A DNA stretch of 64,000 nt from an uncultured Lachnospiraceae bacterium (GTDB lineage: Bacteria; Bacillota; Clostridia; Lachnospirales; Lachnospiraceae): contig CACZJF010000001.1 of NCBI GenBank assembly GCA_902781455.1, positions 1-64,000 of the forward strand, read 5' to 3'. The number at the start of each line of letters is the position of its first letter. Within the stretch, counting starts at the first letter, position 1. Position numbers and translations under genes: made by a program. The notes beneath the pieces were generated by a model, which saw only the letters and a list, made by a program, of their open reading frames with translations, searched no databases and was not told where the DNA came from. Below, in pieces: positions 43,693 through 53,141 of the stretch.

Positions 43693-45372
43693 ATGAAAAG
43701 TGATCAGGTTAAGGCTGGCCTGCAGCAGGCCCCGCACAGGTCGTTGTTTAACGCGCTGGGATTCACGCAGGAGGAAATGAAAAGACCTCTGATCGGAATC
43801 GTCAGCTCTTACAATGAGATCGTGCCCGGCCATATGAATATTGACAAGATTGTGGACGCGGTGAAGATGGGAGTCGCGATGGCGGGCGGCGTCCCGCGGG
43901 TATTCCCCGCGATTGCTGTGTGTGACGGAATTGCCATGGGCCATGAAGGCATGAAGTATTCCCTGGTGACCAGGGACCTGATCGCGGACTCCACCGAGTG
44001 CATGGCGAAGGCGCATCAGTTTGACGCGCTGGTCATGGTTCCGAACTGTGACAAGAATGTTCCCGGCCTTTTGATGGCCGCGGCCAGAATCAATGTGCCG
44101 ACGATCTTTGTGTCCGGCGGCCCGATGCTGGCAGGACATGTCCTTGGAAGGAAGCGTTCCCTCAGCTCGATGTTCGAGGCGGTCGGAGAGTATTCCGCGC
44201 ACAAGATGACAGAAGAACAGCTGAAGGAGTATGAGCGCAAGGTCTGCCCGACCTGCGGAAGCTGCAGCGGCATGTACACCGCGAACAGCATGAACTGCCT
44301 GACAGAGGCGCTCGGTATGGGCCTGAGCGGCAACGGCACCATCCCGGCGGTCTATTCCGATCGTCTGCGTCTTGCCAAGGAGGCCGGCATGCAGATCATG
44401 GATCTTCTGAAGAAGGATATCCGTCCGCGTGATATTATGACAGAAGAAGCGTTCATGAACGCGCTGACCGTGGACATGGCACTTGGATGTTCTACCAACT
44501 CCATGCTTCATCTGCCTGCCATAGCGCATGAAGCAGGTGTTGAGATCGATGTGGATATCGCGAATGAAGTCTCGGAGCGCACGCCGAATCTGTGCCATCT
44601 GGCTCCCGCCGGTCCGACGTACATGGAGGACCTGAATGAGGCGGGCGGTGTCTACGCAGTGATGAAAGAGCTGACGAAGAAGGATCTGCTTGACCTTGAC
44701 TGCATGACCTGCACCGGAAAAACAGTCGGTGAGAACATCAAGGATGCAGTGAATCTGAATTATGACGTGATCCGTCCGATCGACAACCCGTTCTCCGAAA
44801 CCGGCGGACTTGCTGCCCTGAAGGGAAACCTTGCGCCGGATTCCGGCATTGTCAAGCGTTCCGCGGTTGTACCTGAGATGATGGTGCATGAAGGTCCCGC
44901 GCGTGTATTTGACTGCGAAGAGGATGCCATCGAAGCCATCCTGGGCGGGAAGATCAACGAGGGCGATGTCGTCGTGATCCGCTATGAAGGCCCCAAGGGC
45001 GGTCCTGGTATGCGCGAGATGCTCAACCCCACGAGCGCGATTGCCGGCATGGGACTTGGCAGCTCGGTTGCGCTGATCACAGACGGAAGATTCTCCGGCG
45101 CTTCCAGAGGCGCGTCGATCGGGCATGTTTCTCCGGAAGCAGCCGTGGGCGGACCCATTGCGCTGGTGGAGGAAGGTGACCGGATCCTGATCAACATTCC
45201 GGGGCACAGGCTGTCGCTTCTGGTGTCCGACGCGGTGATGGAAGAAAGAAGAAAGGCCTGGAAGCCGAGAAAGCCAAAGATCACGGATGGATATCTTGCG
45301 CGTTACGCGGCGCTGGTTACGAGCGGAAACAAGGGCGCTGTGCTGAAGGTTCCGGGGGAGGAAGAAGCATGA
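43693..45372 (+). CDS. ilvD: Dihydroxy-acid dehydratase
   Basis: A 559-residue [Fe-S] enzyme that makes the 2-keto acids of valine and isoleucine. The cluster cysteines fall in CDKNVPG and [15 protein letters not shown]. The base Ser is in GRFSGASRG, near the C terminus. AGGAGG precedes the ATG by about 8 nt. Its last four bases overlap the ilvB start (ATGA). Confidence 0.97.
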   Translation: MKSDQVKAGLQQAPHRSLFNALGFTQEEMKRPLIGIVSSYNEIVPGHMNIDKIVDAVKMGVAMAGGVPRVFPAIAVCDGIAMGHEGMKYSLVTRDLIADSTECMAKAHQFDALVMVPNCDKNVPGLLMAAARINVPTIFVSGGPMLAGHVLGRKRSLSSMFEAVGEYSAHKMTEEQLKEYERKVCPTCGSCSGMYTANSMNCLTEALGMGLSGNGTIPAVYSDRLRLAKEAGMQIMDLLKKDIRPRDIMTEEAFMNALTVDMALGCSTNSMLHLPAIAHEAGVEIDVDIANEVSERTPNLCHLAPAGPTYMEDLNEAGGVYAVMKELTKKDLLDLDCMTCTGKTVGENIKDAVNLNYDVIRPIDNPFSETGGLAALKGNLAPDSGIVKRSAVVPEMMVHEGPARVFDCEEDAIEAILGGKINEGDVVVIRYEGPKGGPGMREMLNPTSAIAGMGLGSSVALITDGRFSGASRGASIGHVSPEAAVGGPIALVEEGDRILINIPGHRLSLLVSDAVMEERRKAWKPRKPKITDGYLARYAALVTSGNKGAVLKVPGEEEA

Positions 45373-47054
45373 AGATGAATGGATCCCAGATACTGATCGA
45401 GTGTCTGAAGGAACAGGGAGTCGACACGGTGTTCGGCTATCCGGGAGGCGCGATCCTCAATGTCTATGATGAGCTTTACCGCCATCAGAAAGAGATCCGT
45501 CATATCCTGACGTCACACGAGCAGGGTGCCGCGCATGCCGCGGATGGCTACGCGAGGGCGACCGGCTCTGTCGGCGTGTGCCTGGCGACGTCCGGCCCCG
45601 GCGCGACGAACCTGGTCACAGGAATCGCGACCGCCAACATGGACTCCGTACCGCTGGTCGCGATCACCTGCAACGTCGGAATCTCCCTTCTTGGAAAGGA
45701 TTCCTTCCAGGAAATTGACATCGCGGGCATATCCATTCCGATTACGAAGTACAATTGTATCGTGAAGGATGTCAGCTGCCTCGCGCAGACGATCCGCAAG
45801 GCGTTCCGGATCGCACGGGAAGGCCGGCCGGGTCCTGTCCTGGTTGACCTGACCAAAAATGTCACGGCGGACGTGACGGATTATGAGCCGGCTACACCAG
45901 AGGAGACCGTTCCGCAGAGCGAGTACATCCGGATCCGCGATCTGGAGGAAGCGGCAGCACTGATCAACAAGTCGAAGAAGCCGGCCATCTTTACCGGCGG
46001 CGGCGCTGTGATCTCGGGCTGCTCGAAGGAACTGAAGAAGCTGGCTTACCAGCTGCAGGCACCCGTCTGCGACTCCCTGATGGGCAAGGGCGCATTTGAC
46101 GGCAATGACCCGCTGTACCTTGGCATGCTCGGCATGCATGGCACCAAGGCGGCGAACCTGACGGTATCGCACTGCGACCTGCTGATCGCGGTAGGCTGCA
46201 GGTTTTCCGACCGTGTCATCGGCAATCCGAAGTCCTTTGCCAAAGGGGCAAAGATTGTGCAGATCGATATCGATCCGGCCGAGATCAACAAGAATATCAA
46301 GGTGGATGTCAGCATCAGCGGGGACTGCAACGAGGTCCTGAAGCGGCTGAATCCGCTGATCCGTCCGCTGGACCATACCGCCTGGGTAGAGGAAAGCATG
46401 ACGCTCAAGGAGAAGTATCCGCTGCTCTACGATGAAGACAGGCTGACCGGTCCTTATATCATGCAGGAAATCTACCGGCTGACCGAAGGCGAGGCGAAGA
46501 TTGTCACGGAAGTCGGCCAGCACCAGATGTGGGCGGCACAGTACTATCGTTACAAAGAACCCCGCCAGCTCTTTACGTCCGGCGGACTCGGGACGATGGG
46601 GTACGGACTGGGTGCATCTCTGGGCGTCAAGACGGCGTGGCCGGCCAGAACGGTCGTCAATATCGCCGGAGACGGATGCTTCCGGATGAATATGAATGAG
46701 CTTGCGACGGCAAGCCGTTACAACATCGGAATCATCGAAGTCGTGTTCAACAATTCTGTCCTTGGCATGGTGCATCAGTGGCAGGAGCTGTTCTACGGCG
46801 GCCGCTACTCACAGACCATCCTGAAGGATAAGGTGAACTACTGCGCGGTCGCTCAGGCGCTCGGCTGCAAGGCGATCCGTGTGACAAAGCGGGAAGAATT
46901 CGCGCCGGCCTTTGAAGAAGCCGTGCGCTCAGGCGGGCCGGTCCTGATTGAGTGCGTGATTGATGAGAATGACAATGTCTTCCCGATGGTTCCGGCGGGA
47001 CATTCCATCTCGGAAGCATTTGACCAGGCAGACCTGAAGGAGAAGAAGCAGTAA
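45369..47054 (+). CDS. ilvB: Acetolactate synthase large subunit
   Basis: A 561-residue thiamine-diphosphate enzyme that makes acetolactate and acetohydroxybutyrate. The proton-relay Glu is Glu51 ([10 protein letters not shown]), and the thiamine motif is GDGCFRMN with NN about 28 residues later. The start overlaps the end of ilvD, with GGGGGAGG upstream. No ilvN/ilvH small subunit is next to it; the partner may be elsewhere or the enzyme may work unregulated. Confidence 0.95.
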   Translation: MKMNGSQILIECLKEQGVDTVFGYPGGAILNVYDELYRHQKEIRHILTSHEQGAAHAADGYARATGSVGVCLATSGPGATNLVTGIATANMDSVPLVAITCNVGISLLGKDSFQEIDIAGISIPITKYNCIVKDVSCLAQTIRKAFRIAREGRPGPVLVDLTKNVTADVTDYEPATPEETVPQSEYIRIRDLEEAAALINKSKKPAIFTGGGAVISGCSKELKKLAYQLQAPVCDSLMGKGAFDGNDPLYLGMLGMHGTKAANLTVSHCDLLIAVGCRFSDRVIGNPKSFAKGAKIVQIDIDPAEINKNIKVDVSISGDCNEVLKRLNPLIRPLDHTAWVEESMTLKEKYPLLYDEDRLTGPYIMQEIYRLTEGEAKIVTEVGQHQMWAAQYYRYKEPRQLFTSGGLGTMGYGLGASLGVKTAWPARTVVNIAGDGCFRMNMNELATASRYNIGIIEVVFNNSVLGMVHQWQELFYGGRYSQTILKDKVNYCAVAQALGCKAIRVTKREEFAPAFEEAVRSGGPVLIECVIDENDNVFPMVPAGHSISEAFDQADLKEKKQ

Positions 47055-47140
47055 AGACGGCTGTCCGGACTGCGCAAACGCGCGGCAGTTCTGCTGCCGG
47101 CAGATTTCAACATAGTTGATTGGCATAACAGGAGAAGGAG

Positions 47141-48307
47141 ATGACTGAAATGTACAAGTATGCATGCCTGAACGCGATCAGTGAGCGGGGACTCAAGGCG
47201 TTCGGGAACAATTACCAGAAAACCGAAGACCTCTCGGAAGCGGATGCTGTCCTGGTCCGCAGCGCGGATATGCACCAGACGGATCTGGGTGACAATGTGC
47301 TGGCAGTTGCCAGGGCGGGCGCGGGTGTGAATAATATCCCGCTTGATACATGCGCTTCCAAAGGAATCGTGGTCTTCAACACACCCGGCGCGAATGCGAA
47401 CGGTGTCAAGGAAATGGTATTTGCAGGCATGCTGCTTGCGGCCCGGGATATCGTGGGCGGTGTCAACTGGGTCAAGGCAAACGCGGAAGATGAAAACATC
47501 AAGAAGGATGTGGAGAAGCAGAAGAAGGAATTCGCCGGGACAGAGCTTGGCGGGAAAAAGCTCGGCGTGATCGGGCTTGGCGCGATCGGAAACCTGGTCG
47601 CGAACGCAGCGGTGCATTTCGGGATGGAGGTGTATGGCTATGATCCGTATATCTCGGTTGACTGGGCCTGGAATCTGAGCCGCAGTGTACGTCATATCGA
47701 TGATGTGGAGACGATCTACCGGGAGTGTGATTACATCACGATCCATGTCCCGCTGCTCGACAGCACGAAGAAGATGATCGGGGAAGATGCCATCGCCCTT
47801 ATGAAGCCGACAGCAATCCTGGTGAATTACGCAAGGGATCTTCTCGTGGACGAGGATGCTGTCCTGAAAGCGCTGGACGAAGACCGGCTGGGCCGTTATG
47901 TCTGCGATTTCCCGAATCCGAAGACAAACGGACATGAGAAAGTGATCCTGACGCCGCATCTCGGCGCTTCCACGCAGGAGAGTGAAGAGAACTGCGCGAA
48001 GATGGCGGTGGAGCAGCTGATTGATTTCCTGGAAAATGGAAACATCCGCAACAGTGTCAATTATCCTGCCTGCAATATGGGCAAGTGCCGCTCGCAGCAC
48101 AGAATCGCGATCTATCACGGAAACGTCAAGAACATGATCCGGCAGTTTGCGGATATTCTCTCCTACACAAACGTAGACAATATGTCCAACACAAGCCGCG
48201 GAGAATACGCGGTGACGATGATTGACATTGACGATGAACTGAAGGAGGAAACGGTCGAGAAGCTCAAGGCCGTCGGCGGTGTTTTCCGCGTGAGAGTCAT
48301 CAGGTAA
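47141..48307 (+). CDS. serA: D-3-phosphoglycerate dehydrogenase
   Basis: A 388-residue NAD enzyme starting serine synthesis. The Rossmann loop is GVIGLGAIGN, the catalytic His is in TPHLGAST, and a short C-terminal ACT domain (GEYAVTMIDID to the end) follows, without the long intervening domain of E. coli type enzymes. AGGAGAAGGAG precedes the ATG. Upstream lies a small GGCAG/CTGCC hairpin. The 3' end, with its stop codon, is part of a triple 36 bp repeat. Confidence 0.94.
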   Translation: MTEMYKYACLNAISERGLKAFGNNYQKTEDLSEADAVLVRSADMHQTDLGDNVLAVARAGAGVNNIPLDTCASKGIVVFNTPGANANGVKEMVFAGMLLAARDIVGGVNWVKANAEDENIKKDVEKQKKEFAGTELGGKKLGVIGLGAIGNLVANAAVHFGMEVYGYDPYISVDWAWNLSRSVRHIDDVETIYRECDYITIHVPLLDSTKKMIGEDAIALMKPTAILVNYARDLLVDEDAVLKALDEDRLGRYVCDFPNPKTNGHEKVILTPHLGASTQESEENCAKMAVEQLIDFLENGNIRNSVNYPACNMGKCRSQHRIAIYHGNVKNMIRQFADILSYTNVDNMSNTSRGEYAVTMIDIDDELKEETVEKLKAVGGVFRVRVIR

Positions 48308-48394
48308 GGAGTGTCTGCTTTTCGCGTGAGTGTCATCAGGTAAGAAGCATCTGCTTTGCGCGTGAGCGTCATCAGGTAAGGAGTGTCTGCTTTG
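48287..48394. repeat. 3 x 36 bp tandem repeat containing the serA stop codon
   Basis: Exact 36 bp units start at 48287, 48323 and 48359, each with CGCGTGAG-x-GTCATCAGGTAAG. The first unit holds the last six codons of serA and its TAA. The length is a multiple of three, so each later copy would restate the same ending. Copies differ at a handful of positions. The array stops 25 bp before the glgB ribosome binding site. Confidence 0.9.
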
Positions 48395-48429
48395 CGCGGA
48401 TGCACAGGGGAAAGGTCTGGAGGAATGCT

Positions 48430-50841
48430 ATGAAGAAGGAATTGTATGATCTGATGGACTGGGGCAGAATCGAAGGAATCGTCTATTCGGAAGAAAACCA
48501 GCCGCATGAATTTCTCGGAGCAGCCGTGACAGAGGATGGCGTCCTGATTCAGGCGTTCCTGCCGCAGGCAAAGTGTGTGAAGGTTGTGGGAAAAGACCTT
48601 TCTGCCGTTATGGAGCGTGTTGATGAGAATGGCTTTTTCGCCGTGCTGCTTCCCGGAAAGAAGATCCCTGATTACAGGCTCGAGATCCACGGTGAAGACG
48701 GCAGCGTCAGATCGGTGCAGGATCCGTATAATTATGAACCGCAGATACCGGAAAAGATTCTGAAAAAGTTCCATGCGGGAATCTGCTACAACATCTATGA
48801 CTATCTTGGCGCGCATCCTCTTACGGTGGACGGGACCGAGGGCGTGTACTTTGCCGTGTGGGCGCCCAATGCGCTGCGCGTCAGCCTTGTCGGTGACTTC
48901 AACGGATGGGACGGCCGCGTCCTGCCGATGAGAAAGCTGGAAGAGTACGGGATCTATGAACTGTTTGTTCCGGGCATGGGAATCGGCGCTCTGTATAAGT
49001 ATGAGGTCAAGGCAGCGAACGGACTGACCTTTTTGAAGAGTGATCCCTATGCGTTCCAGTGTGAGATACGCCCGGACAGCGCTTCTGTCACAGCGGATCT
49101 TTCTTCCTTCCCATGGTCCGACGCGGAATGGATGGAAGAGCGGAAAGAAGCGGACATGAAGGTCCTGCCGTTCTCGGTCTATCAGATTCATGCAGGCACC
49201 TGGCGTCTTCCCGGTGAAAAGGGAAAGGAATTCCTGAACTACAGGGAGATTGCGAAGGGGCTTGCTGCCTATGTCAGTAAGATGGGCTATACCCATGTAG
49301 AGCTTCTGCCGATCATGGAGCACTCTGAGGACAGCACGCTTGGATTCGCGACAACCGGATACTACGCGCCGACCAGCCGCTATGGAAGCGCGCAGGATTT
49401 CATGTTCTTTGTGGATTATCTGCATCAGCAGAAGATCGGCGTGATCCTGGACTGGGTGCCGGGACATTTTCCGCGTGACCTGAACGGACTGATCGGATTC
49501 GACGGGACGAATCTGTATGAGCACAGGGATCCCCGCCAGTCGCTCTACGCGTACGACGGGAGCCTGACCTATAACTATGCGCGTCCCGAGGTGAAGAATT
49601 TCCTGATCGCGAACGCGCTGTTCTGGGCAAAGGTTTATCACGCGGACGGACTCAGGTTTGAGGATATCTCCCGCATGCTTTATCTGGATTACGGGAAGAA
49701 TCCGGGCCAGTGGGTCGCGAACCTGTATGGCGGCAATGAAAACCTGGATGCCGTGGAGTTCTTCAAGCACCTGAATTCCATTTTCCGGCAGGAGGCTGGC
49801 GGAGCGCTGCTGATCGCGCAGGACAGCTCGCAGTGGCCGATGGTAACCTCTCCTGTGGAGGAGGACGGACTCGGATTCGACTTCAAGTGGAACAAAGGGT
49901 TCAGTGACTGCCTGATCGAGTACATGCAGCTGGATCCGATCTTCCGCGGACCGCATCACGCGGAGCTGATCTTCAGCATGGTTTACAATTATTCCGAGAA
50001 CTTCATGCTCGCGCTGGACTTCGAGGAGGTTTCCCGGAAGACCGGCTCCATGTTCAGCAGGGTTCCCGGACGGAAGAAGACGAAGCTTGCCAATCTGAGG
50101 GTAATGTATGGATATATGATGCTGCACCCCGGGAAGAAGCTGTTCGCGATGGGGTGTGAGCTGGCGCAGAAGCAGGCGCTTGGCTTTGACGCGGGTGTTG
50201 ACTGGGAGGCGGAAGAAAACGAAGAGAACCGCCAGCTCCGTGCCTACTGCGCGGCGCTGCTGGATTTCTACCGGGAGAATCCTGCGCTGTACGCGCTGGA
50301 TTACGAGCCGGAAGGATTCGAGTGGATCAACAATATCTCTGCCAATGAAAACATGCTTGTGTTCCTGCGCCGTTCCTCGATTGAGGAGCAAACCATTCTG
50401 GCGGTCGTGAATTTCTCGAATCTTGCCTATAAGAATCACAAGATCGGCGTTCCCTTCCCGGGGAAATACAAAGAGATCCTGAATTCGGACGCCGTCATCT
50501 TCGGCGGCGAGGGGAATGTGAATCCGCGTGTGAAGAACTCCCGCATGGACGAGTGTGATGAACTGCCCAATTCCATCAAGGTGACGGTACCGCCGCTCGG
50601 AATCAGTGTATTCCGCTGTACGAGGGTGGAGCCGGACCCGGACGAGGTGTTGAAGCAGAAAGAGAAGAAGAGCCTGCTGAAGGCCGCGAAGAAGGCAGCT
50701 TCCGGAAAGAAGGCACCAGCCGGAAAAGTGCAGGCTGCCAAAGCAAAGGCTGCCGGGGCCGCCGCGGCAAAGAAGGACGCCGTGAAAAAAAGCCTGAAAG
50801 AAGAACTGGAGGAGAAAACCCAGAGAGAGGATTATAAGTAA
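48430..50841 (+). CDS. GlgB-like protein with replaced catalytic residues (pseudo-branching enzyme)
   Basis: An 803-residue protein with the full GlgB layout: N-terminal domain, CBM48 (YFAVWAPNALRVSLVGDFNGWD), GH13 barrel and C-terminal beta domain. At a constant offset of +6 from E. coli GlgB numbering, Asp335, His340 and Arg403 are kept (Asp341, His346, Arg409). Tyr300 is Phe306, nucleophile Asp405 is Glu411 (LRFEDIS), acid/base Glu458 is Gln464 (IAQDSS), His525 is Phe531 and Asp526 is Glu532. Such a protein is unlikely to cut glucan. A Lys/Ala-rich tail occupies about residues 737-803. GGAGG precedes the ATG by 6 nt. No other glycogen gene is near. A glucan-binding scaffold is the best guess. 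Confidence 0.9.
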   Translation: MKKELYDLMDWGRIEGIVYSEENQPHEFLGAAVTEDGVLIQAFLPQAKCVKVVGKDLSAVMERVDENGFFAVLLPGKKIPDYRLEIHGEDGSVRSVQDPYNYEPQIPEKILKKFHAGICYNIYDYLGAHPLTVDGTEGVYFAVWAPNALRVSLVGDFNGWDGRVLPMRKLEEYGIYELFVPGMGIGALYKYEVKAANGLTFLKSDPYAFQCEIRPDSASVTADLSSFPWSDAEWMEERKEADMKVLPFSVYQIHAGTWRLPGEKGKEFLNYREIAKGLAAYVSKMGYTHVELLPIMEHSEDSTLGFATTGYYAPTSRYGSAQDFMFFVDYLHQQKIGVILDWVPGHFPRDLNGLIGFDGTNLYEHRDPRQSLYAYDGSLTYNYARPEVKNFLIANALFWAKVYHADGLRFEDISRMLYLDYGKNPGQWVANLYGGNENLDAVEFFKHLNSIFRQEAGGALLIAQDSSQWPMVTSPVEEDGLGFDFKWNKGFSDCLIEYMQLDPIFRGPHHAELIFSMVYNYSENFMLALDFEEVSRKTGSMFSRVPGRKKTKLANLRVMYGYMMLHPGKKLFAMGCELAQKQALGFDAGVDWEAEENEENRQLRAYCAALLDFYRENPALYALDYEPEGFEWINNISANENMLVFLRRSSIEEQTILAVVNFSNLAYKNHKIGVPFPGKYKEILNSDAVIFGGEGNVNPRVKNSRMDECDELPNSIKVTVPPLGISVFRCTRVEPDPDEVLKQKEKKSLLKAAKKAASGKKAPAGKVQAAKAKAAGAAAAKKDAVKKSLKEELEEKTQREDYK

Positions 50842-50895
50842 GACGGAAGACTTTTTTCGTCAACATTCATAAAACTTATACGGATATAAGAAAAA

Positions 50896-50950
50896 AAGTT
50901 AGGGAAATTGGCGTCTGATGATTGCCTATTTCCCTAACTTGTTTTATCAT
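50896..50950. terminator. Bidirectional terminator between glgB-like gene and YheO-type regulator
   Basis: AAGTTAGGGAAAT and its exact complement flank a 29 nt loop; the inner bases can add a few pairs. A run of A on one side and TTGTTTT on the other give U-tracts for both strands. Confidence 0.75.
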
Positions 50951-50962
50951 GATGGTAAGGGC

Positions 50963-51637
50963 TCAGCTGTCTGTATCCGTATCCTGCACGCTGCCGGAAG
51001 ACTGCTTTGCTTCATCAAGATAACTGTAGAGCGTATACTTGGAGATTCCAAAGATCTGGCATACTTTGGGGCCGGATTTCGTGATGAGGAACGCGCCGGA
51101 ATCATTCAGGAAGCGGATGGCACGGACTTTTTCTCCCTTGTCCATCAGAGCCGCGGGTTTTCCGACCATGCGGATCGACTGGTCGATCAGGGAATCCAGC
51201 AGATCGCTGACATTGGTGGAGATGGGCTCCGGTTCCTTCGTGCTTTGCAGAGAGGTGTTGTAGGAGTGCAGCGCATGCTCACACGCAACGGTTAAGGTGA
51301 TGTCATTGTTGATCGCCAGAATGCCGATCACCCTGCCCTTTTCATCACGGATGAAGACCGTGCTGGATTTGAGGATCTTTCCGTCCCGGGTCTTGGTGAG
51401 ATAGCACAGCCTGTCGGTAAGTGTTCCTTCCGTGTCATGGATCGCCTCCAGCGCGATTTTGGAAGGACCGTCCCCGACGGAACGGCCGGAGATATAGCCG
51501 TTCTCGATGGCGATGATGGTATGGTCCGGATCTTCCTTCGTCAGGTCATGAAGCACAACCTCGCAGGTAGAGCCGAACTGGGCGGCAAGTGCTTTCACTA
51601 AACGTCTGGCGAATTCAAAAGGATCATGTTTATTCAT
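50963..51637 (-). CDS. YheO/DauR-type transcriptional regulator
   Basis: A 224-residue protein. The N-terminal YheO PAS-like domain covers about residues 8-120 (FGSTCEVVLHDLT, FIRDEKGRVIGILAINNDIT). A C-terminal helix-turn-helix spans about 165-215 (VRAIRFLNDSGAFLITKSGPKVCQIFGISKYTLYSYL). GAGGTT precedes the ATG. It is divergent from ssnA, the first gene of the purine cluster, with an 83 bp gap, so it is probably the local regulator. The ligand is unknown. Confidence 0.88.
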   Translation of the reverse strand: MNKHDPFEFARRLVKALAAQFGSTCEVVLHDLTKEDPDHTIIAIENGYISGRSVGDGPSKIALEAIHDTEGTLTDRLCYLTKTRDGKILKSSTVFIRDEKGRVIGILAINNDITLTVACEHALHSYNTSLQSTKEPEPISTNVSDLLDSLIDQSIRMVGKPAALMDKGEKVRAIRFLNDSGAFLITKSGPKVCQIFGISKYTLYSYLDEAKQSSGSVQDTDTDS

Positions 51638-51720
51638 AGATGGAACCTCATTTGTGACATTTCATGCAGATACAAAAATATTTTAAGGCACGAAAACTTT
51701 TTTTACAAGGAGGTAGAGCG

Positions 51721-53079
51721 ATGCTTTTGGTGGGAAATGGCCGTGTATTTACATTGGATGATGCAAATCCGTATCTGAAAGACGGTGCGGTAGTGATCGA
51801 TGGTGAAGTGATCAGGGAGGTCGGTCCCTTTGCCGCCATGAAGGAGAAGTATCCGGACGCAGAGTTTGTGGACGCGCACGGACAGCTGATTCTGCCCGGT
51901 TTCATCAACGCGCACACGCACATTTACTCCGGTCTTGCCAGAGGGCTTGCGATCAAGGACAACAATCCGACGAATTTCTTTGAAGTGCTGGACGGCACCT
52001 GGTGGAACATTGACCGTCATCTTTCCATAGACGGCACGAAGGCATGTGCCTATGCCACGATTCTTGACTGTATCCGTGACGGCGTCACGACCATTTTTGA
52101 TCATCACGCTTCCTTCGCCGAGATTCCGGGCAGTCTGTTTGCCATCAAGGATGTAGCGAAGGAACTCGGCATCCGTTCCTGCCTGTGCTATGAGGTATCC
52201 GAGCGTGACGGTGAGGAAAAGTGTGATCAGGCAATCAAGGAGAACGCGGACTTCATCACATGGGCGGAGCAGGAGAATGACGACATGATCAAGGCAATGT
52301 TCGGCGGACATGCCCTGTTCACGATCTCCGACAAGACCTTCCGCAAGATGGTAGAGGCAAACAACGGCCGCACCGGTTTCCACATTCATGTATCCGAGGG
52401 TATGAACGATGTCTGGGACAGCCTGCAGAATTATGGCTGCCGCTCGGTGGAGCGCCTTCTGAACAACGATATTCTGGGACCGAAGACGATGCTTGGCCAC
52501 TGCATCCATCTGAACGGTGACGAGATGGATATCATCAAGGAAACACAGACCATGGCCGTGAACAATCCGGAGTCAAACATGGGGAACGCGGTCGGCTGCG
52601 CGCCGGTGCTGCAGATGCTGAAGAAGGGCATTCTGGTCGGCATGGGCACGGACGCTTACACGCATGACATGCTCGAGTCCCTCAAGGTCTTCCTGATTAT
52701 CCAGAGACACAACGCAGGGCTTCCGAATGTGGCATTCGGCGAGGCACTGCAGATGCTGCTGGACAACAACCGGAAGATCTGCGCGAAGTACTTCAAAAAG
52801 CCGCTTGGCGTGCTGAAGGAAGGAGCAGCGGCGGACGTCATCGTCATGGATTACAAGCCATTTACGCCGATCGACGAACAGAACCTTGGCGGGCATATGC
52901 TGTTCGGACTGATGGGCAAGAACTGCCGCACAACCATTATCAACGGCAAGGTTCTGTACAAGGACCGTGAATTCGTCCTGATCGATGAGGAGAAGATCAA
53001 TGCCTGGACGATGGAGCAGGCCTGCAGGCTGTGGGGCGATCTGAACCAGACGACCTACAACGCGGCTGATTACCTGTAA
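51721..53079 (+). CDS. ssnA: SsnA-type amidohydrolase
   Basis: A 452-residue metal-dependent amidohydrolase of the TRZ/ATZ group (SsnA). The metal ligands start with NAHTHIYSG, then HIHVSE, a later His (LGHCIHL) and Asp (GMGTDAYTHD). In purine-degrading bacteria, ssnA lies with ygfK and xdh and is thought to act on a ring amide or amidine. AAGGAGG lies 6 nt before ATG 51721; an upstream in-frame start would lose this match. It leads the cluster. Confidence 0.93.
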   Translation: MLLVGNGRVFTLDDANPYLKDGAVVIDGEVIREVGPFAAMKEKYPDAEFVDAHGQLILPGFINAHTHIYSGLARGLAIKDNNPTNFFEVLDGTWWNIDRHLSIDGTKACAYATILDCIRDGVTTIFDHHASFAEIPGSLFAIKDVAKELGIRSCLCYEVSERDGEEKCDQAIKENADFITWAEQENDDMIKAMFGGHALFTISDKTFRKMVEANNGRTGFHIHVSEGMNDVWDSLQNYGCRSVERLLNNDILGPKTMLGHCIHLNGDEMDIIKETQTMAVNNPESNMGNAVGCAPVLQMLKKGILVGMGTDAYTHDMLESLKVFLIIQRHNAGLPNVAFGEALQMLLDNNRKICAKYFKKPLGVLKEGAAADVIVMDYKPFTPIDEQNLGGHMLFGLMGKNCRTTIINGKVLYKDREFVLIDEEKINAWTMEQACRLWGDLNQTTYNAADYL

Positions 53080-53141
53080 GAAAGCAGCATTCCTGTGCTG
53101 CAGAATAAATCCGGTGTAAAGTGTGGAAGGAGGATCGATAC

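Noticed and set aside
48163..50439. A 758-codon minus-strand frame across the glgB-like gene and serA end
   Set aside because: Antisense shadow. Its C-terminal repetitive part merely translates the 36 bp tandem repeat.
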